The notes under the pieces: generated by a model
Database searches by the model: none
What the model was told of the DNA's origin: nothing
What the model saw: the letters and a program-made list of their open reading frames with translations, nothing else
Part shown: piece after piece, positions 30,388 through 38,880 of the stretch
How the letters are laid out: every line of letters begins with the position of its first letter
Numbering within the stretch: the stretch's first letter is position 1
Made by a program: the position numbers and the translations under genes
DNA from: Euzebya sp051004735
Lineage (GTDB): Bacteria > Actinomycetota > Nitriliruptoria > Euzebyales > Euzebyaceae
Assembly (NCBI GenBank): GCA_051004735.1
Contig: JBPCKA010000030.1
Span: 1-41,177, forward strand
Direction of reading: 5' to 3'
DNA length: 41,177 bases

Positions 30388-31836
30388 ATGTCCACACCTC
30401 CGGACTATGACGCTGGTACTCCGTCCCCTTCGTCGATGTCCGGTCCGGGTGCTTCCCACCAGGGTGCGCAGGGTCAGGCCGGGGGGTACGACCGCACTCC
30501 CCCCTACGCGCTGGAGGCCGAGATCAGCGTGCTGGGAAGCATGCTGCTGAGTTCAGACGCCATCGCGGAGATCTCAGAACTCGTCACCCCCGGCGACTTC
30601 TACCGGGGCTCGCATCGAACCATGTTCGAGGCGATGCGAGACCTGTACGACCGGGGCGAGCCGGTGGACTCGGTCACGCTGGCCGATGAGTTGCAGCATC
30701 GCGGAAAGCTTGAGGACATCGGGGGGGCGTTGGCGATCACCGACATCTCAGCCCAGGTCCCCACCCCCGCCAACGCGTTGTACTACGCCAGGATCGTCGG
30801 CGACCGTGCCTTGAAGCGCCGCCTGATCGAAGCGGGCAGCTCGTTGACCCGTCTGGGCTTTGATGTGGAGAAGGCCGGTGTGGACGCGATCGACGAGGCC
30901 GAAGCGATCGTCTTTGAGTTGGCCAACAACCAGCGTGGAGGCGAGTTCGTCCCGATGCGCGATCTGTTGCTGGAAGCCTTTGAGCTGATCGAGACGCTGC
31001 ATGACTCCGACTCGACCATCACCGGCCTTGAAACCGGTTTCACCGACTTCGATGAGCTGACGTCCGGACTGCAGCCAGGCCAACTGGTGATCCTGGCCGC
31101 CCGACCGGCCATGGGCAAATCGACGCTGGTGACCAACATGATCAGCCATGTCACTGCCTCCCAACGCAAACCGGCCGTCTTCTTCAGCCTTGAGATGAGC
31201 CAGATGGAGATCGTCAACCGGATGCTGTCGGCAGAAGCCCGAATTGATTCGGATCGGATGCGGACCGGCAAGCTGAAAGCCGACGACTGGCCCAAGCTGT
31301 CAAAGGCCATGGGCAAACTGGCCGAAGCTCCGCTGTTCATCGACGACACCCCCGGTATCACGATGGTGGAGATCCGGTCGAAGTGTCGCCGGATCCACCA
31401 ACGCCACGGGCTGTCTCTGGTCGTGGTCGATTACCTGCAGTTGATGGAGTCCCACAAGTCCAAGTCCGACGGTCGGGTGCAGGAGGTGGCGGAGTTCAGC
31501 CGTGGCATGAAGGTGCTGGCCAAGGAACTGGGATGTCCGGTGGTCGCCCTGTCACAGTTGTCGCGAAAGCCCGAGGACCGCACGGACCGTCGGCCGATGT
31601 TGAGCGACCTGCGTGAGTCGGGGGCCATCGAGCAGGACGCCGACATCGTCGGGTTCATCTACCGCGACGAGGTCTACAACCCCGATACCGAGGCCAAGGG
31701 CGAGGCCGAACTGATCGTGGCGAAACACCGCTCGGGTCGGTTGGCCACGCTGCGACTGTCCTTCCTGGGTCACCACTCACGCTTTGCCAATCTGGCCCGG
31801 ACACCAGGATCCTATTCTGGGGGCACGCCAGTTTGA
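30388..31836 (+). CDS. dnaB: Replicative DNA helicase DnaB
   Basis: A 482-aa hexameric helicase. The N-terminal domain begins at about residue 36 (RTPPYALEAEISVLGSMLLS), after a Ser/Pro/Gly-rich extension. The RecA-like domain has Walker A ARPAMGKST (238-246), FFSLEMSQMEI, the Walker B region LSLVVVDYLQLM and the C-terminal arginine-finger region IVAKHRSGRLATLRLSFLG. There is no intein. ATG 30388 has AGGAG about 10 nt upstream; upstream in-frame sequence does not look native. Confidence 0.97.
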   Translation: MSTPPDYDAGTPSPSSMSGPGASHQGAQGQAGGYDRTPPYALEAEISVLGSMLLSSDAIAEISELVTPGDFYRGSHRTMFEAMRDLYDRGEPVDSVTLADELQHRGKLEDIGGALAITDISAQVPTPANALYYARIVGDRALKRRLIEAGSSLTRLGFDVEKAGVDAIDEAEAIVFELANNQRGGEFVPMRDLLLEAFELIETLHDSDSTITGLETGFTDFDELTSGLQPGQLVILAARPAMGKSTLVTNMISHVTASQRKPAVFFSLEMSQMEIVNRMLSAEARIDSDRMRTGKLKADDWPKLSKAMGKLAEAPLFIDDTPGITMVEIRSKCRRIHQRHGLSLVVVDYLQLMESHKSKSDGRVQEVAEFSRGMKVLAKELGCPVVALSQLSRKPEDRTDRRPMLSDLRESGAIEQDADIVGFIYRDEVYNPDTEAKGEAELIVAKHRSGRLATLRLSFLGHHSRFANLARTPGSYSGGTPV

Positions 31837-31873
31837 GCGCTCGAGCCGCACTCCAGGGCGGTGCTAGACTTCC

Positions 31874-31891
31874 TGTACACGTTCACGTACA
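31874..31891. promoter_or_regulatory. Inverted repeat upstream of antitoxin remnant
   Basis: TGTAC (31874-31878) and GTACA (31887-31891) flank ACGTTCAC. A -10-like TAGACT is at about 31865-31870. It looks like a toxin-antitoxin operator left beside a decayed antitoxin frame. Confidence 0.4.
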
Positions 31892-31912
31892 AAAAAGTGG
31901 ATTGCGAACTAA

Positions 31913-32065
31913 GCCAGCAGCGACGATCAGCTGACCAAGATCGTGGCGTCATTTCGCGAGGCCGACGACGCCGAGGCCGTCATCTTCGGCGACCGCCGTA
32001 CCCCCAGGCGGGCGATGGAACCCGGTACACCTTCGATGAGGTGCGCCGATTACCGTAGAGCTTAG
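31913..32065 (+). pseudogene. Antitoxin-like remnant
   Basis: An open frame without a start codon, preceded by an in-frame TAA at 31910. It codes DDQLTKIVASFREADDAEAV, then IFGDRRTPRRAMEP and CADYRRA. The pattern FREADDAEAVIFGDRRTP resembles the C-terminal half of some Phd-like antitoxins, where a similar segment is followed by a xxYxRL end. The upstream inverted repeat supports that. No toxin frame follows. Together with flanks this fills the 286 bp between dnaB and terC. Confidence 0.35.
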
Positions 32066-32122
32066 GGCGATCCGGTCCCGCGGCGTTTGGAGCCGGCCAG
32101 GCACGGAGAGATATTGAATCCG

Positions 32123-33175
32123 ATGACCGCTTCACTTCCCCTGGTACTGGCCACCGAAGCCGGCGCCGCCCGGCAGAACTTCGTCAGTTTCGACGTGCCC
32201 CCCTGGGTCTGGGGTGCGTTGGGCGTCGGAATCGTGGTGCTGCTGCTGGCCGACGTGTTGCTGGTGCACCGCAAGCCCCACACGATCCACATGAAAGAGG
32301 CTGTCACCGAATCGGCGGTGTGGATCACCATCGGGCTGTCCTTCGGGCTGGTGATCCTGCTATGGCAGGGTGGCCAGGCCGCAGGTGAGTACTACGCCGG
32401 CTATCTGATCGAGAAGAGCCTCTCGATCGACAACGTCTTCGTGTGGGCGGTGATCCTCAACTACTTCGCCGTCCCGCCCAAGTATCAGTTCCGGGTGCTG
32501 TTCTGGGGGGTCTTTGGTGCCCTGGTCCTACGAGGCATCTTCATCTTTGCGGGCGTGGCCCTGATCGAGCGTTTCGACTGGGTGCTGTATGTGTTCGGCG
32601 CGTTCCTGCTGTACTCCGCCTACAAGCTGGCCGCCCACCGCGGTGTGGTGGTCTCACCGGGGGACAACCCGGTGCTGAAGATCGTTCATAAGGTGGTGCC
32701 GTCCACCACGGAGTACGCGGGACAGAAAATGTTTGTACGGCAGGCCGGACGAACTCTGGCCACCCCGTTGTTTGCCGTGCTGGTGCTGATCGAGGCCACC
32801 GACGTGGTGTTCGCGGTCGACAGTGTCCCGGCGATCCTGGCGGTGTCACGGGAGCCGTTCATCGTCTTCTCATCCAACGCCTTTGCGATCATGGGGTTGC
32901 GCGCGCTGTACTTCGCACTGGCGGGGATGAAAGATCGTTTCCGCTATCTCGACCTGGGCTTGGCGGCCATCCTGGCCTTCGTCGGGGTCAAGATGCTGAT
33001 CGTGCAGTTCGTGCATCTGCCCATCCCGCTGAGCCTGGGCGTCATCTTCACCATCCTGACGGTCGCGATCGTGGGATCGGTGATCGCGGACCGTCGCCAG
33101 GATGATCCGCCCTCGACGCCGGATCCCACCACGCCCGACTCACCCAAGTCAGTGCCAGACGAGCACCTGAGCTAG
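32123..33175 (+). CDS. TerC-family integral membrane protein
   Basis: A 350-aa protein with about eight TM segments. The TerC core is clear: the acidic-hydrophobic motif EKSLSIDNVFVWAVI, then VLIEATDVVFAVDSVPAIL with conserved Asp and Glu in the membrane, and AFAIMGLRALYFALAG. Family members export Mn2+ or affect metal loading of exported proteins, and some give tellurite resistance. ATG 32123 is preferred to an upstream in-frame TTG at 32087. The tail is Pro/Asp/Ser-rich. It is convergent with the nitroreductase gene, with 27 bp of overlap. Confidence 0.9.
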   Translation: MTASLPLVLATEAGAARQNFVSFDVPPWVWGALGVGIVVLLLADVLLVHRKPHTIHMKEAVTESAVWITIGLSFGLVILLWQGGQAAGEYYAGYLIEKSLSIDNVFVWAVILNYFAVPPKYQFRVLFWGVFGALVLRGIFIFAGVALIERFDWVLYVFGAFLLYSAYKLAAHRGVVVSPGDNPVLKIVHKVVPSTTEYAGQKMFVRQAGRTLATPLFAVLVLIEATDVVFAVDSVPAILAVSREPFIVFSSNAFAIMGLRALYFALAGMKDRFRYLDLGLAAILAFVGVKMLIVQFVHLPIPLSLGVIFTILTVAIVGSVIADRRQDDPPSTPDPTTPDSPKSVPDEHLS

Positions 33176-33826
33176 GGGCTTGCGGGCGATATCAGGAACC
33201 GTCGCGTCAACTGCGGGATAGCCGACCGGCAGGACCAGGTAGGGCTGCTCATGCGGCGGACGCTGCAGGATCTGTGACAGGAAGGCCATCGGGCTGGGGG
33301 TGTGGGTCAGCGTGACCAACCCCATCTGATGCACCGCTGCAATGAAGAACCCCGCGGCGATGCCACATGACTCGCTGGCGTAATAGTTCTTCGAGCGACC
33401 ACCGTCGGCTGTCACCGTGTAGCGGTGTTTGAACAGCACCACCAGGTAGGGGGCGTCGGTCAGATGGCGCTTCACCGAGTCGGTGCCCAGCGGTGCCAGT
33501 GCTCGCAGCCATTCGTCGGGCGCGCGCTCGGCGTAGAACTCCGCCTCCTCGGCCTCCGCATGGGTCCGGATCTGCTGGCGCACATCCGGGTCGGTCACCA
33601 CCACGAACGTCCATGGTTGCCGATGGGCTCCGGAGGGTGCCGAGCTGGCAATGTCGACCGCAGCGGTGATCAGCTCCGGATCCACCGCTTCTGTCGAGAA
33701 GTCCCGCACGGTGCGACGGCGCTGCATGTCGCGCTGCAGGTCGCCGGCGCGGCGCCGCATCTGCTCTGGCGGGATGCGCTTGAACTCCAGAGGTACCAGG
33801 ACCGGATCGGGAAGAGCCTGAGTCAT
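33149..33826 (-). CDS. Nitroreductase-family FMN oxidoreductase
   Basis: A 225-aa flavoprotein. The N-terminal RRRTVRDFSTEAVDPELI contains the FMN-phosphate Arg cluster. SAPSGAHRQPWTFVVVTDPD is the conserved Ser/Asn-type region of the family. SCGIAAGFFIAAVHQMGLVT and the late P-V-GYP segment follow. The length is typical and no lesion is seen. Iodotyrosine deiodinase-like and other nitroreductase subgroups share this pattern, so the substrate is open. Confidence 0.88.
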   Translation of the reverse strand: MTQALPDPVLVPLEFKRIPPEQMRRRAGDLQRDMQRRRTVRDFSTEAVDPELITAAVDIASSAPSGAHRQPWTFVVVTDPDVRQQIRTHAEAEEAEFYAERAPDEWLRALAPLGTDSVKRHLTDAPYLVVLFKHRYTVTADGGRSKNYYASESCGIAAGFFIAAVHQMGLVTLTHTPSPMAFLSQILQRPPHEQPYLVLPVGYPAVDATVPDIARKPLAQVLVWH

Positions 33827-33934
33827 CGCGCCCCACCGTAGGGGTTGGTCAGTACAAGTTTCTCACCGACTGCTGCAACTCCGTCGTCCATGACGGCGTC
33901 GGAGTCCCCAACCAACCACACGAAAGGTGAGGCG

Positions 33935-35065
33935 ATGAGGTTCTACGACAACACGGGTGCGGCTAGACCAGCCAGGGGTCTGCGACGGGCCCGGCGGCTG
34001 GCGGCAGTGGCGGTGCTGCTGGTGCTTGCGGCCGCGGCCTGCAGTGCCGATGACTCCACGGTGTCCAGTGACACGGCCGACGCCAGTTCCGCGGCCACCT
34101 TCGCGCCCCAGGAAGCCCGGGGGGAGGGGGAGTCGGTTGCAATCGGATCTTCCGCGGATTCCTCACTGGACGAGGTGGCCCAGGACGACGGCGCGCAGCA
34201 ACTGTCCGATGACGCCAGCGGAGGGTCTGCTGCAACGCCCGACCCCGCCGCCCCCATCCCACCCCCGCTGGACACCGCGATCACCGGGGAGCGGATCATC
34301 AAGGAGGGCACGGTGACCCTCGAAGTCGACCCGGGCGACTTCGACGCCGCATTCGGCCAGATCATCAGCCGTGCCCGGGCCCTCGGTGGCCACGTCGCAG
34401 GCACCTCCTCCTCAACCACCGACGGCCCGGACGAGCAGAGTCTGGTCTCGGGACAGGTCACCATCCGGATCCCGGTCCGCAACTTCGAGGACCTGCTGAC
34501 CACGCTCGGTGATGCCGGCCGGGTCATCGACCGCGACGTCACCAGCCAGGACGTCACCGCCGAGTTCACCGACCTGGAATCCCGGCGCCGCAACCTACAG
34601 GCGCAGGAGCGCTTCTACCTCGGCCTGCTGGACCAGGCCGCCTCGGTCCCTGACGCGATCGCGGTCCAACAACAACTTGACGGCATCCAGGGACAGATCG
34701 AGCAGATCACCGGTCGGATCAATCTGCTGGAGGATCGGACCTCATTCTCAACCCTGACGGTACGCATCCGCGAACGTGGTGTGGAGATCGACCCGGTCAC
34801 CACCGATGAGCCCGCTGGCTTTGCCCCCTACCTGCAGGACGCCGCCAACACGTTTGTGACCACGGTGGGCGCCATGCTGATCTTCCTCACCTTCATCACT
34901 CCCTTTGCGCTCCTGGCTCTGGCCGCCTTCGGTGTGTACCGCATGGTTCGTCGCCGCCGGCACTCCTCACCTGTGCGCACCGGCGCCGCTGCGCACTCCG
35001 AGCTTCCCCGGCCACCGGTGCCGGTCGGCGCCAGCGCCCCGGCGGCAGAGGAACCACAGCCCTAG
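33935..35065 (+). CDS. DUF4349 lipoprotein with C-terminal TM helix
   Basis: A 376-aa protein. After a basic N-terminus, RLAAVAVLLVLAAAACS gives a lipobox Cys. An acidic Ser/Asp-rich linker follows (to about residue 115). The DUF4349 domain has RIIKEGTVTLEVDPGDFDAA, VTIRIPVRNFEDLLTTLGDA and VTAEFTDLESRRRNLQAQE, with a predicted coiled coil near IAVQQQLDGIQGQIEQITGR. One TM follows at about 310-335 and a basic tail. The dual lipid and TM anchoring is usual for the family; role unknown. GAAAGGTGAGG precedes the ATG. Confidence 0.86.
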   Translation: MRFYDNTGAARPARGLRRARRLAAVAVLLVLAAAACSADDSTVSSDTADASSAATFAPQEARGEGESVAIGSSADSSLDEVAQDDGAQQLSDDASGGSAATPDPAAPIPPPLDTAITGERIIKEGTVTLEVDPGDFDAAFGQIISRARALGGHVAGTSSSTTDGPDEQSLVSGQVTIRIPVRNFEDLLTTLGDAGRVIDRDVTSQDVTAEFTDLESRRRNLQAQERFYLGLLDQAASVPDAIAVQQQLDGIQGQIEQITGRINLLEDRTSFSTLTVRIRERGVEIDPVTTDEPAGFAPYLQDAANTFVTTVGAMLIFLTFITPFALLALAAFGVYRMVRRRRHSSPVRTGAAAHSELPRPPVPVGASAPAAEEPQP

Positions 35066-35197
35066 CCTGGGCCGCGTGGGTGAAGGTGGGCATCGGCCTG
35101 GTCCTCGGCGTGTGGTGCCCTGGCCGGACTGACCAGCGGATCGGTCATCGGAATCTAGAGTCCACTCACGCAGACCCCACGACGATCCGGTCCCGGG

Positions 35198-36073
35198 CTA
35201 CAACCCCAGGATTGGCAGTAACCCCCGGACTGGCAGGCCGCCCCCGGTCAGGGGAGTGAAGGGTTCGGTGCCCAGCGCGAGGTCAACCTGGGGTCCACCG
35301 TTGCTCAGCATGTAGTTCAACGCCCGGTTGACGTCACTGGCATTGTTGGATGCCGGGGTCGGGGCGATCACCAGAGTGGACAACACACCCAGGGCGTTGC
35401 CGGAATCGTCCAGGAATGCCGAACCCGAGTCGCCGGGGATGCCGGGGGTCACCGCGTAATGAGGATGGGTCCAGCCGTTGCCGGTCGTGCCCAGCGAGAT
35501 GCCGAGCTTCGGACTCAACGGGGACAGACCGAAGCGCAGGCTTGAGTTGCCGTAGCTGTGCACGAACTCCCCGGTGCTGGTGCCAATGGTGTTGATGCCA
35601 ACCGGTCCACCGATCACGGGCAGCGACGGGTTGACTGAGGCGTGGTCGGCAGGGTCCAACTTGATCAGCGCGAAGTCGTTGTAGGAACACGCGTCCGGAT
35701 CGGTCTCATCGACGGACTGCATGGTCAGCCACGAGTTGTAGGCCAGCGTTCCTGGGCGGCTGGCGCCGTCGACCTCCACGGGGGTGCCCAATGGCAGAGA
35801 ACCGGAGTCACAGCCGTTGGTCTCCGTCGGGCCACCGGTGCCCGAGCAATGTGCGGCCTGTCCGATGTAGACGTCACCGCCTCCGAAGAAGACGAAGTTG
35901 GAGGTGCATTGTGCACCGTCGGTGTAGGTCTGCACCCCGGGAGTGATCGTGGCCTGGTTGGCCGGGGCCCAGGTGGGTTGGGCGTCGGCAACCGGGGCCA
36001 GGGTGATGGCTGCGGCCATTGCAAGGGTCAACAGCAACGCGGTGAGCGTGCTGCGGCGTAGTACGGGAGTCAT
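35198..36073 (-). CDS. Secreted trypsin-like serine protease
   Basis: A 291-aa exported S1-type protease. The signal peptide spans about 1-31 (LTALLLTLAMAAAITLAPVA). The catalytic triad is visible: His75 in GQAAHCSG, Asp133 in YNDFALIKL and Ser216 in GIPGDSGSAF. Cysteines 56/76 and 88/129 could form disulphides. There is no long propeptide. ATG 36073 is chosen; the open frame upstream to 36193 is not protein-like. Confidence 0.85.
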   Translation of the reverse strand: MTPVLRRSTLTALLLTLAMAAAITLAPVADAQPTWAPANQATITPGVQTYTDGAQCTSNFVFFGGGDVYIGQAAHCSGTGGPTETNGCDSGSLPLGTPVEVDGASRPGTLAYNSWLTMQSVDETDPDACSYNDFALIKLDPADHASVNPSLPVIGGPVGINTIGTSTGEFVHSYGNSSLRFGLSPLSPKLGISLGTTGNGWTHPHYAVTPGIPGDSGSAFLDDSGNALGVLSTLVIAPTPASNNASDVNRALNYMLSNGGPQVDLALGTEPFTPLTGGGLPVRGLLPILGL

Positions 36074-36245
36074 TGCGGCGTTTCCTTCTGTGTGACGGCG
36101 GTCCACTAGTGGTTGCGGGTTGATCGGCTCATACCTGCACCAATTTTGGAAATGGCTGCTAGTTCTGCGACGAATTATCCGTGTGTCTGGCACATTGCGT
36201 CCCCGTCAACAGTAACGTGAAGCACCCGGCGGTGGTTGTACAGGT

Positions 36246-36407
36246 TATCTGGAGCACGAGGTCCTGGAGTTGTATGCAGCGGGCGAGACCTACGACACCA
36301 TCGCCGCTCGCCTGGAGGTCCATCGCAACCGCATCGACAACGCCCTGCAACGGGCCCGCAAGAAGATCCTTGCCTATCGTGTCAACGACGTGGCCGTGGC
36401 AGCCTGA
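36246..36407 (+). pseudogene. Fragment of sigma factor region 4 (SigH-like)
   Basis: The frame carries LEHEVLELYAAGETYDTIAA, then RLEVHRNRIDNALQRARKKI, ending LAYRVNDVAVAA and TGA. This is the helix-turn-helix of sigma region 4 with the IDNALQR motif seen in spore-type SigH-like factors. There is no start codon, and regions 2 and 3 are missing. It overlaps the 3' end of the aminotransferase gene by 34 nt on the other strand. It is a remnant left by deletion. Confidence 0.62.
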
Positions 36408-38107
36408 TCCTGCTCGCAGGCTTCCACCGGCAGGGGAAACCATCTCAACTCCTCGAAGTCAGCGGTGACCTCTGGCCAGCCGGGATCGACGACCGCCGGC
36501 CCCTGGGCCAGGATCTGCCTGGCCGTGCGGAGATGATCGGCCAGCGTCAGGTCATCGGGGGTCCGTGCGGGGCGGCGCTGGCGGAACCCGTCGGGGCCAG
36601 GGACCAGATCCGTCAGGCGTTCGATCCCGTCTTGGGTTGCCGCCCGGTGCTGCCACAGCCCTGTGGCCACGTCGAAGCGGTAGTCAGGCAGTAGCCGCGC
36701 CCCGTGATCGGCCACCAACTCGACAGCCGACAGGATGTAGTCGACCTCCTCGGCGGACACGAAGTAGTTGAAGTTCACCCTCACCCAGCCGGGTTTGATG
36801 CCCTCACAGCCGCGGCCGATCTCGCGCTCGAACGCACGGGAGGTCTCGATGTCGATGCCCAGCAGCCGATGTCCGTACGGCCCAGCGCAGGAGCAGCCAC
36901 CGCGTGACTGTATGCCGAACAGATCGTTCAGCAAGGCGACCACATAGTTGTGATGCAGGTAGCGCCCGTGCGGGCTGGCGGTCGCCGGGCCGCCGTCGTG
37001 GGTGATCACGAACGACACGATCGACAGTCTCTCGTGATCGCGGTTGCCCAGGATCTCGATGCGCGGATGCGCTGCCCAGCGGCCGATCGCCTGACGGATG
37101 ACGATCTCCTCGCGGCGCCGGATCTCCTCGGCACCAACCGCCTCTTTCAACGCAAAGACCAGTCCAGCCCGGATTGAACCGACGATGTCGGGGGTGCCGC
37201 CCTCCTCACGATGTTCGATGTCGTCCAGATACCGATGCTCGGTGGGGTTGACGTACCACACGGTCCCCCCGCCGGGGACGCTTGGGGCAGTGGTGGTAAA
37301 CAGTTCGGTACGAGCGATCAGCAGACCGGGAGTGCCGGGTCCACCAACCAGCTTGTGGGGGCTGATGACGATCGCGTCGAAGTAGTGGTCGGGGTCCCCG
37401 TCGTCGGGGTCGACATCGATGGGGACGTAGGGCGCCGCAGCGGCAAAGTCCCAGAACGACAATGCCCCGTGGTGGTGCAGCAGCCGACTGATGGCGGCGG
37501 TGTCGGTGGTGATGCCCGTGACGTTTGAGGCAGCCGAGAAGGACCCGATCTTGAGGGGGCGGTCGGCATAGGCGATCAGGTTGGCCTCAAGGTCGGCCAG
37601 GTCGATTCCTCCGTCAACGTCTTCGTGGATGGTGATCAGGTCCGCCACCGACTCACGCCAAGCAAGATCGTTGGAGTGGTGTTCGAAGGGACCGATGAAC
37701 ACCACCGGCCGCTCCTGCTCGGGAATCTGGAGGCGTGCCGACCATCGTTCGGGGATGCGCAGGCCCAGGACATGCACCAGACGGTCGATGGCGCCCGTGG
37801 ACCCCGAACCGCAAAACAGCACTGCGTAGTCCTTGCCGGCACCCATGCAGCGGCGGATGATCTGGCGGGCATCCTCGCGGAAGCGGGTGGTCTGCAGTCC
37901 CGTGCCGGAGGATTCGGTGTGGGTGTTGGCGTACTTCGGCAGCACGTGATCACGGATGGCGTCCTCGACGAAGTCAAGGGCCCGTCCAGACGCGGTGTAG
38001 TCGGCGTAGACCACAGGTCGCGGGCCGTAGGGGCCACTGACCGTCTCGTCGGCCCCGATCACGCCATCGCGGATACGGCGAACAAGTGCCTCGGCATCAT
38101 GAGTCAT
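36374..38107 (-). CDS. Class V aminotransferase (cysteine desulfurase-like PLP enzyme)
   Basis: A 577-aa PLP enzyme. The N-terminal part PVVYADYTASGRALDFVEDA and NTHTESSGTG matches the substrate side of the class. FEHHSNDLAWRE has the ring-stacking His, ALSFWDFAAAAPYV the cofactor Asp, and VISPHKLVGGPGTPG the Schiff-base Lys252. A Cys pair in SRGGCSCAGPYGH lies where cysteine desulfurases carry the sulphur-accepting Cys. The extra 110-residue C-terminus is not recognised. Desulfurase, selenocysteine lyase or isopenicillin epimerase-like activity are all possible. ATG 38107 has no clear ribosome-binding site. Confidence 0.84.
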   Translation of the reverse strand: MTHDAEALVRRIRDGVIGADETVSGPYGPRPVVYADYTASGRALDFVEDAIRDHVLPKYANTHTESSGTGLQTTRFREDARQIIRRCMGAGKDYAVLFCGSGSTGAIDRLVHVLGLRIPERWSARLQIPEQERPVVFIGPFEHHSNDLAWRESVADLITIHEDVDGGIDLADLEANLIAYADRPLKIGSFSAASNVTGITTDTAAISRLLHHHGALSFWDFAAAAPYVPIDVDPDDGDPDHYFDAIVISPHKLVGGPGTPGLLIARTELFTTTAPSVPGGGTVWYVNPTEHRYLDDIEHREEGGTPDIVGSIRAGLVFALKEAVGAEEIRRREEIVIRQAIGRWAAHPRIEILGNRDHERLSIVSFVITHDGGPATASPHGRYLHHNYVVALLNDLFGIQSRGGCSCAGPYGHRLLGIDIETSRAFEREIGRGCEGIKPGWVRVNFNYFVSAEEVDYILSAVELVADHGARLLPDYRFDVATGLWQHRAATQDGIERLTDLVPGPDGFRQRRPARTPDDLTLADHLRTARQILAQGPAVVDPGWPEVTADFEELRWFPLPVEACEQDQAATATSLTR

Positions 38108-38135
38108 GGGCCGACTGTAACGCTGGCGAGGAGGC

Positions 38136-38537
38136 TCAGACATCCACGCCGTAAAGCCTGCGAAGCTCAGCACGCAACTGATTCTCCACCAGTGCGCCGT
38201 TGGCGACGTTCAACAACTCGCCGTCTGCTGAGTAGAACGCGGTCAACGGCATGCCCCGGCCGCCCAGTGCCCGGTGCAGCCCGCTGTTGTTGCCGCCGCC
38301 CTGATCGACTCCTATCGGCCACCAGTCGATTCCGAAGTCCTGGGCCATCGCCAGACCGTTACCGGTCTCCTGGGAGTTGATGCCCAGGAACTGGACCTGC
38401 CCGCGGAGCTCATCGCTGACCTTTGAGAATCCGGGCAACTCCGCTTCGCACGCGGTACACCAGCTGGCGAAGAAGTTGGCCACGACCGGTGTGCCCTCAT
38501 ACTCAGCCAGGGTGACACGCTGGGACTGGTCAGTCAC
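38136..38537 (-). CDS. TlpA/ResA-type thioredoxin domain, lacking an export signal
   Basis: A 133-aa thioredoxin-like domain with VTLAEYEGTPVVANFF, the redox-active FFASWCTACEAE (CxxC) and cis-Pro GMPLTAFYSADGEL. It starts at GTG 38537, overlapping the truncated ccdA stop by 4 nt. Relatives have an N-terminal signal or anchor; here it is missing, and the same position joins the ccdA fragment. The likeliest cause is one deletion that removed the 3' half of ccdA and the 5' end of this gene. Whether it is still made is unclear. Confidence 0.6.
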   Translation of the reverse strand: MTDQSQRVTLAEYEGTPVVANFFASWCTACEAELPGFSKVSDELRGQVQFLGINSQETGNGLAMAQDFGIDWWPIGVDQGGGNNSGLHRALGGRGMPLTAFYSADGELLNVANGALVENQLRAELRRLYGVDV

Positions 38538-38823
38538 GCTTGGTTGTCGAACAACGCCTGGCCCAACGTTGTCGCCGTTGCTCCCAGGGCCACGAACACC
38601 GCCCCGAAACCCAGCACGAACAGGCTGGTGTCGCGGGTGACGCGAAGCGAGCGGTTGATCCCCGTGTCGGTGCTCTCGCCGGCCTCCCCGCCGATGTCTC
38701 CGCTGATCAACGCCATGTAGGCGGGGACCAACGGCAGCACGCAGGGGACAGGAACGACACCACTCCGCCGGCAAAGGCCGCGACAAAGGTGATCCCGGAG
38801 GGATCAAGGGGGGTCGGCACCAT
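38534..38823 (-). pseudogene. ccdA: N-terminal fragment of ccdA (cytochrome c biogenesis membrane protein)
   Basis: From ATG 38823 the strand codes MVPTPLDPSGITFVAAFAGG and VVSFLSP, then leaves frame at a four-base G run (38744-38747, plus strand). Adding one base restores CVLPLVPAYMALISGD, the CcdA first-helix Cys-Pro motif. The rest, NRSLRVTRDTSLFVLGFGAV and LGATATTLGQ, ends at 38534. CcdA should continue for about 130 more residues with four further helices including the second redox Cys. CcdA normally carries electrons to exported thioredoxins such as TlpA, which fits its neighbour. Confidence 0.75.
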
Positions 38824-38880
38824 GGCGCGGTAACTCCCGGGGGTCCCCACGAGTTCCGTGTGTGCGGGGGCGACGTGTGG

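Noticed and set aside
30388..31836. Intein in dnaB
   Set aside because: dnaB is a frequent intein host, but the protein is contiguous at Walker A and the other usual sites.
32041..32122. Possible manganese riboswitch before terC
   Set aside because: terC genes often have a yybP-ykoY element, but the 60-80 nt here show none of its conserved loops.
35066..35197. Short membrane-like peptide starting VKVGIGLVLGV
   Set aside because: It needs a frameshift to continue and would be under 30 residues; not enough to support a gene.
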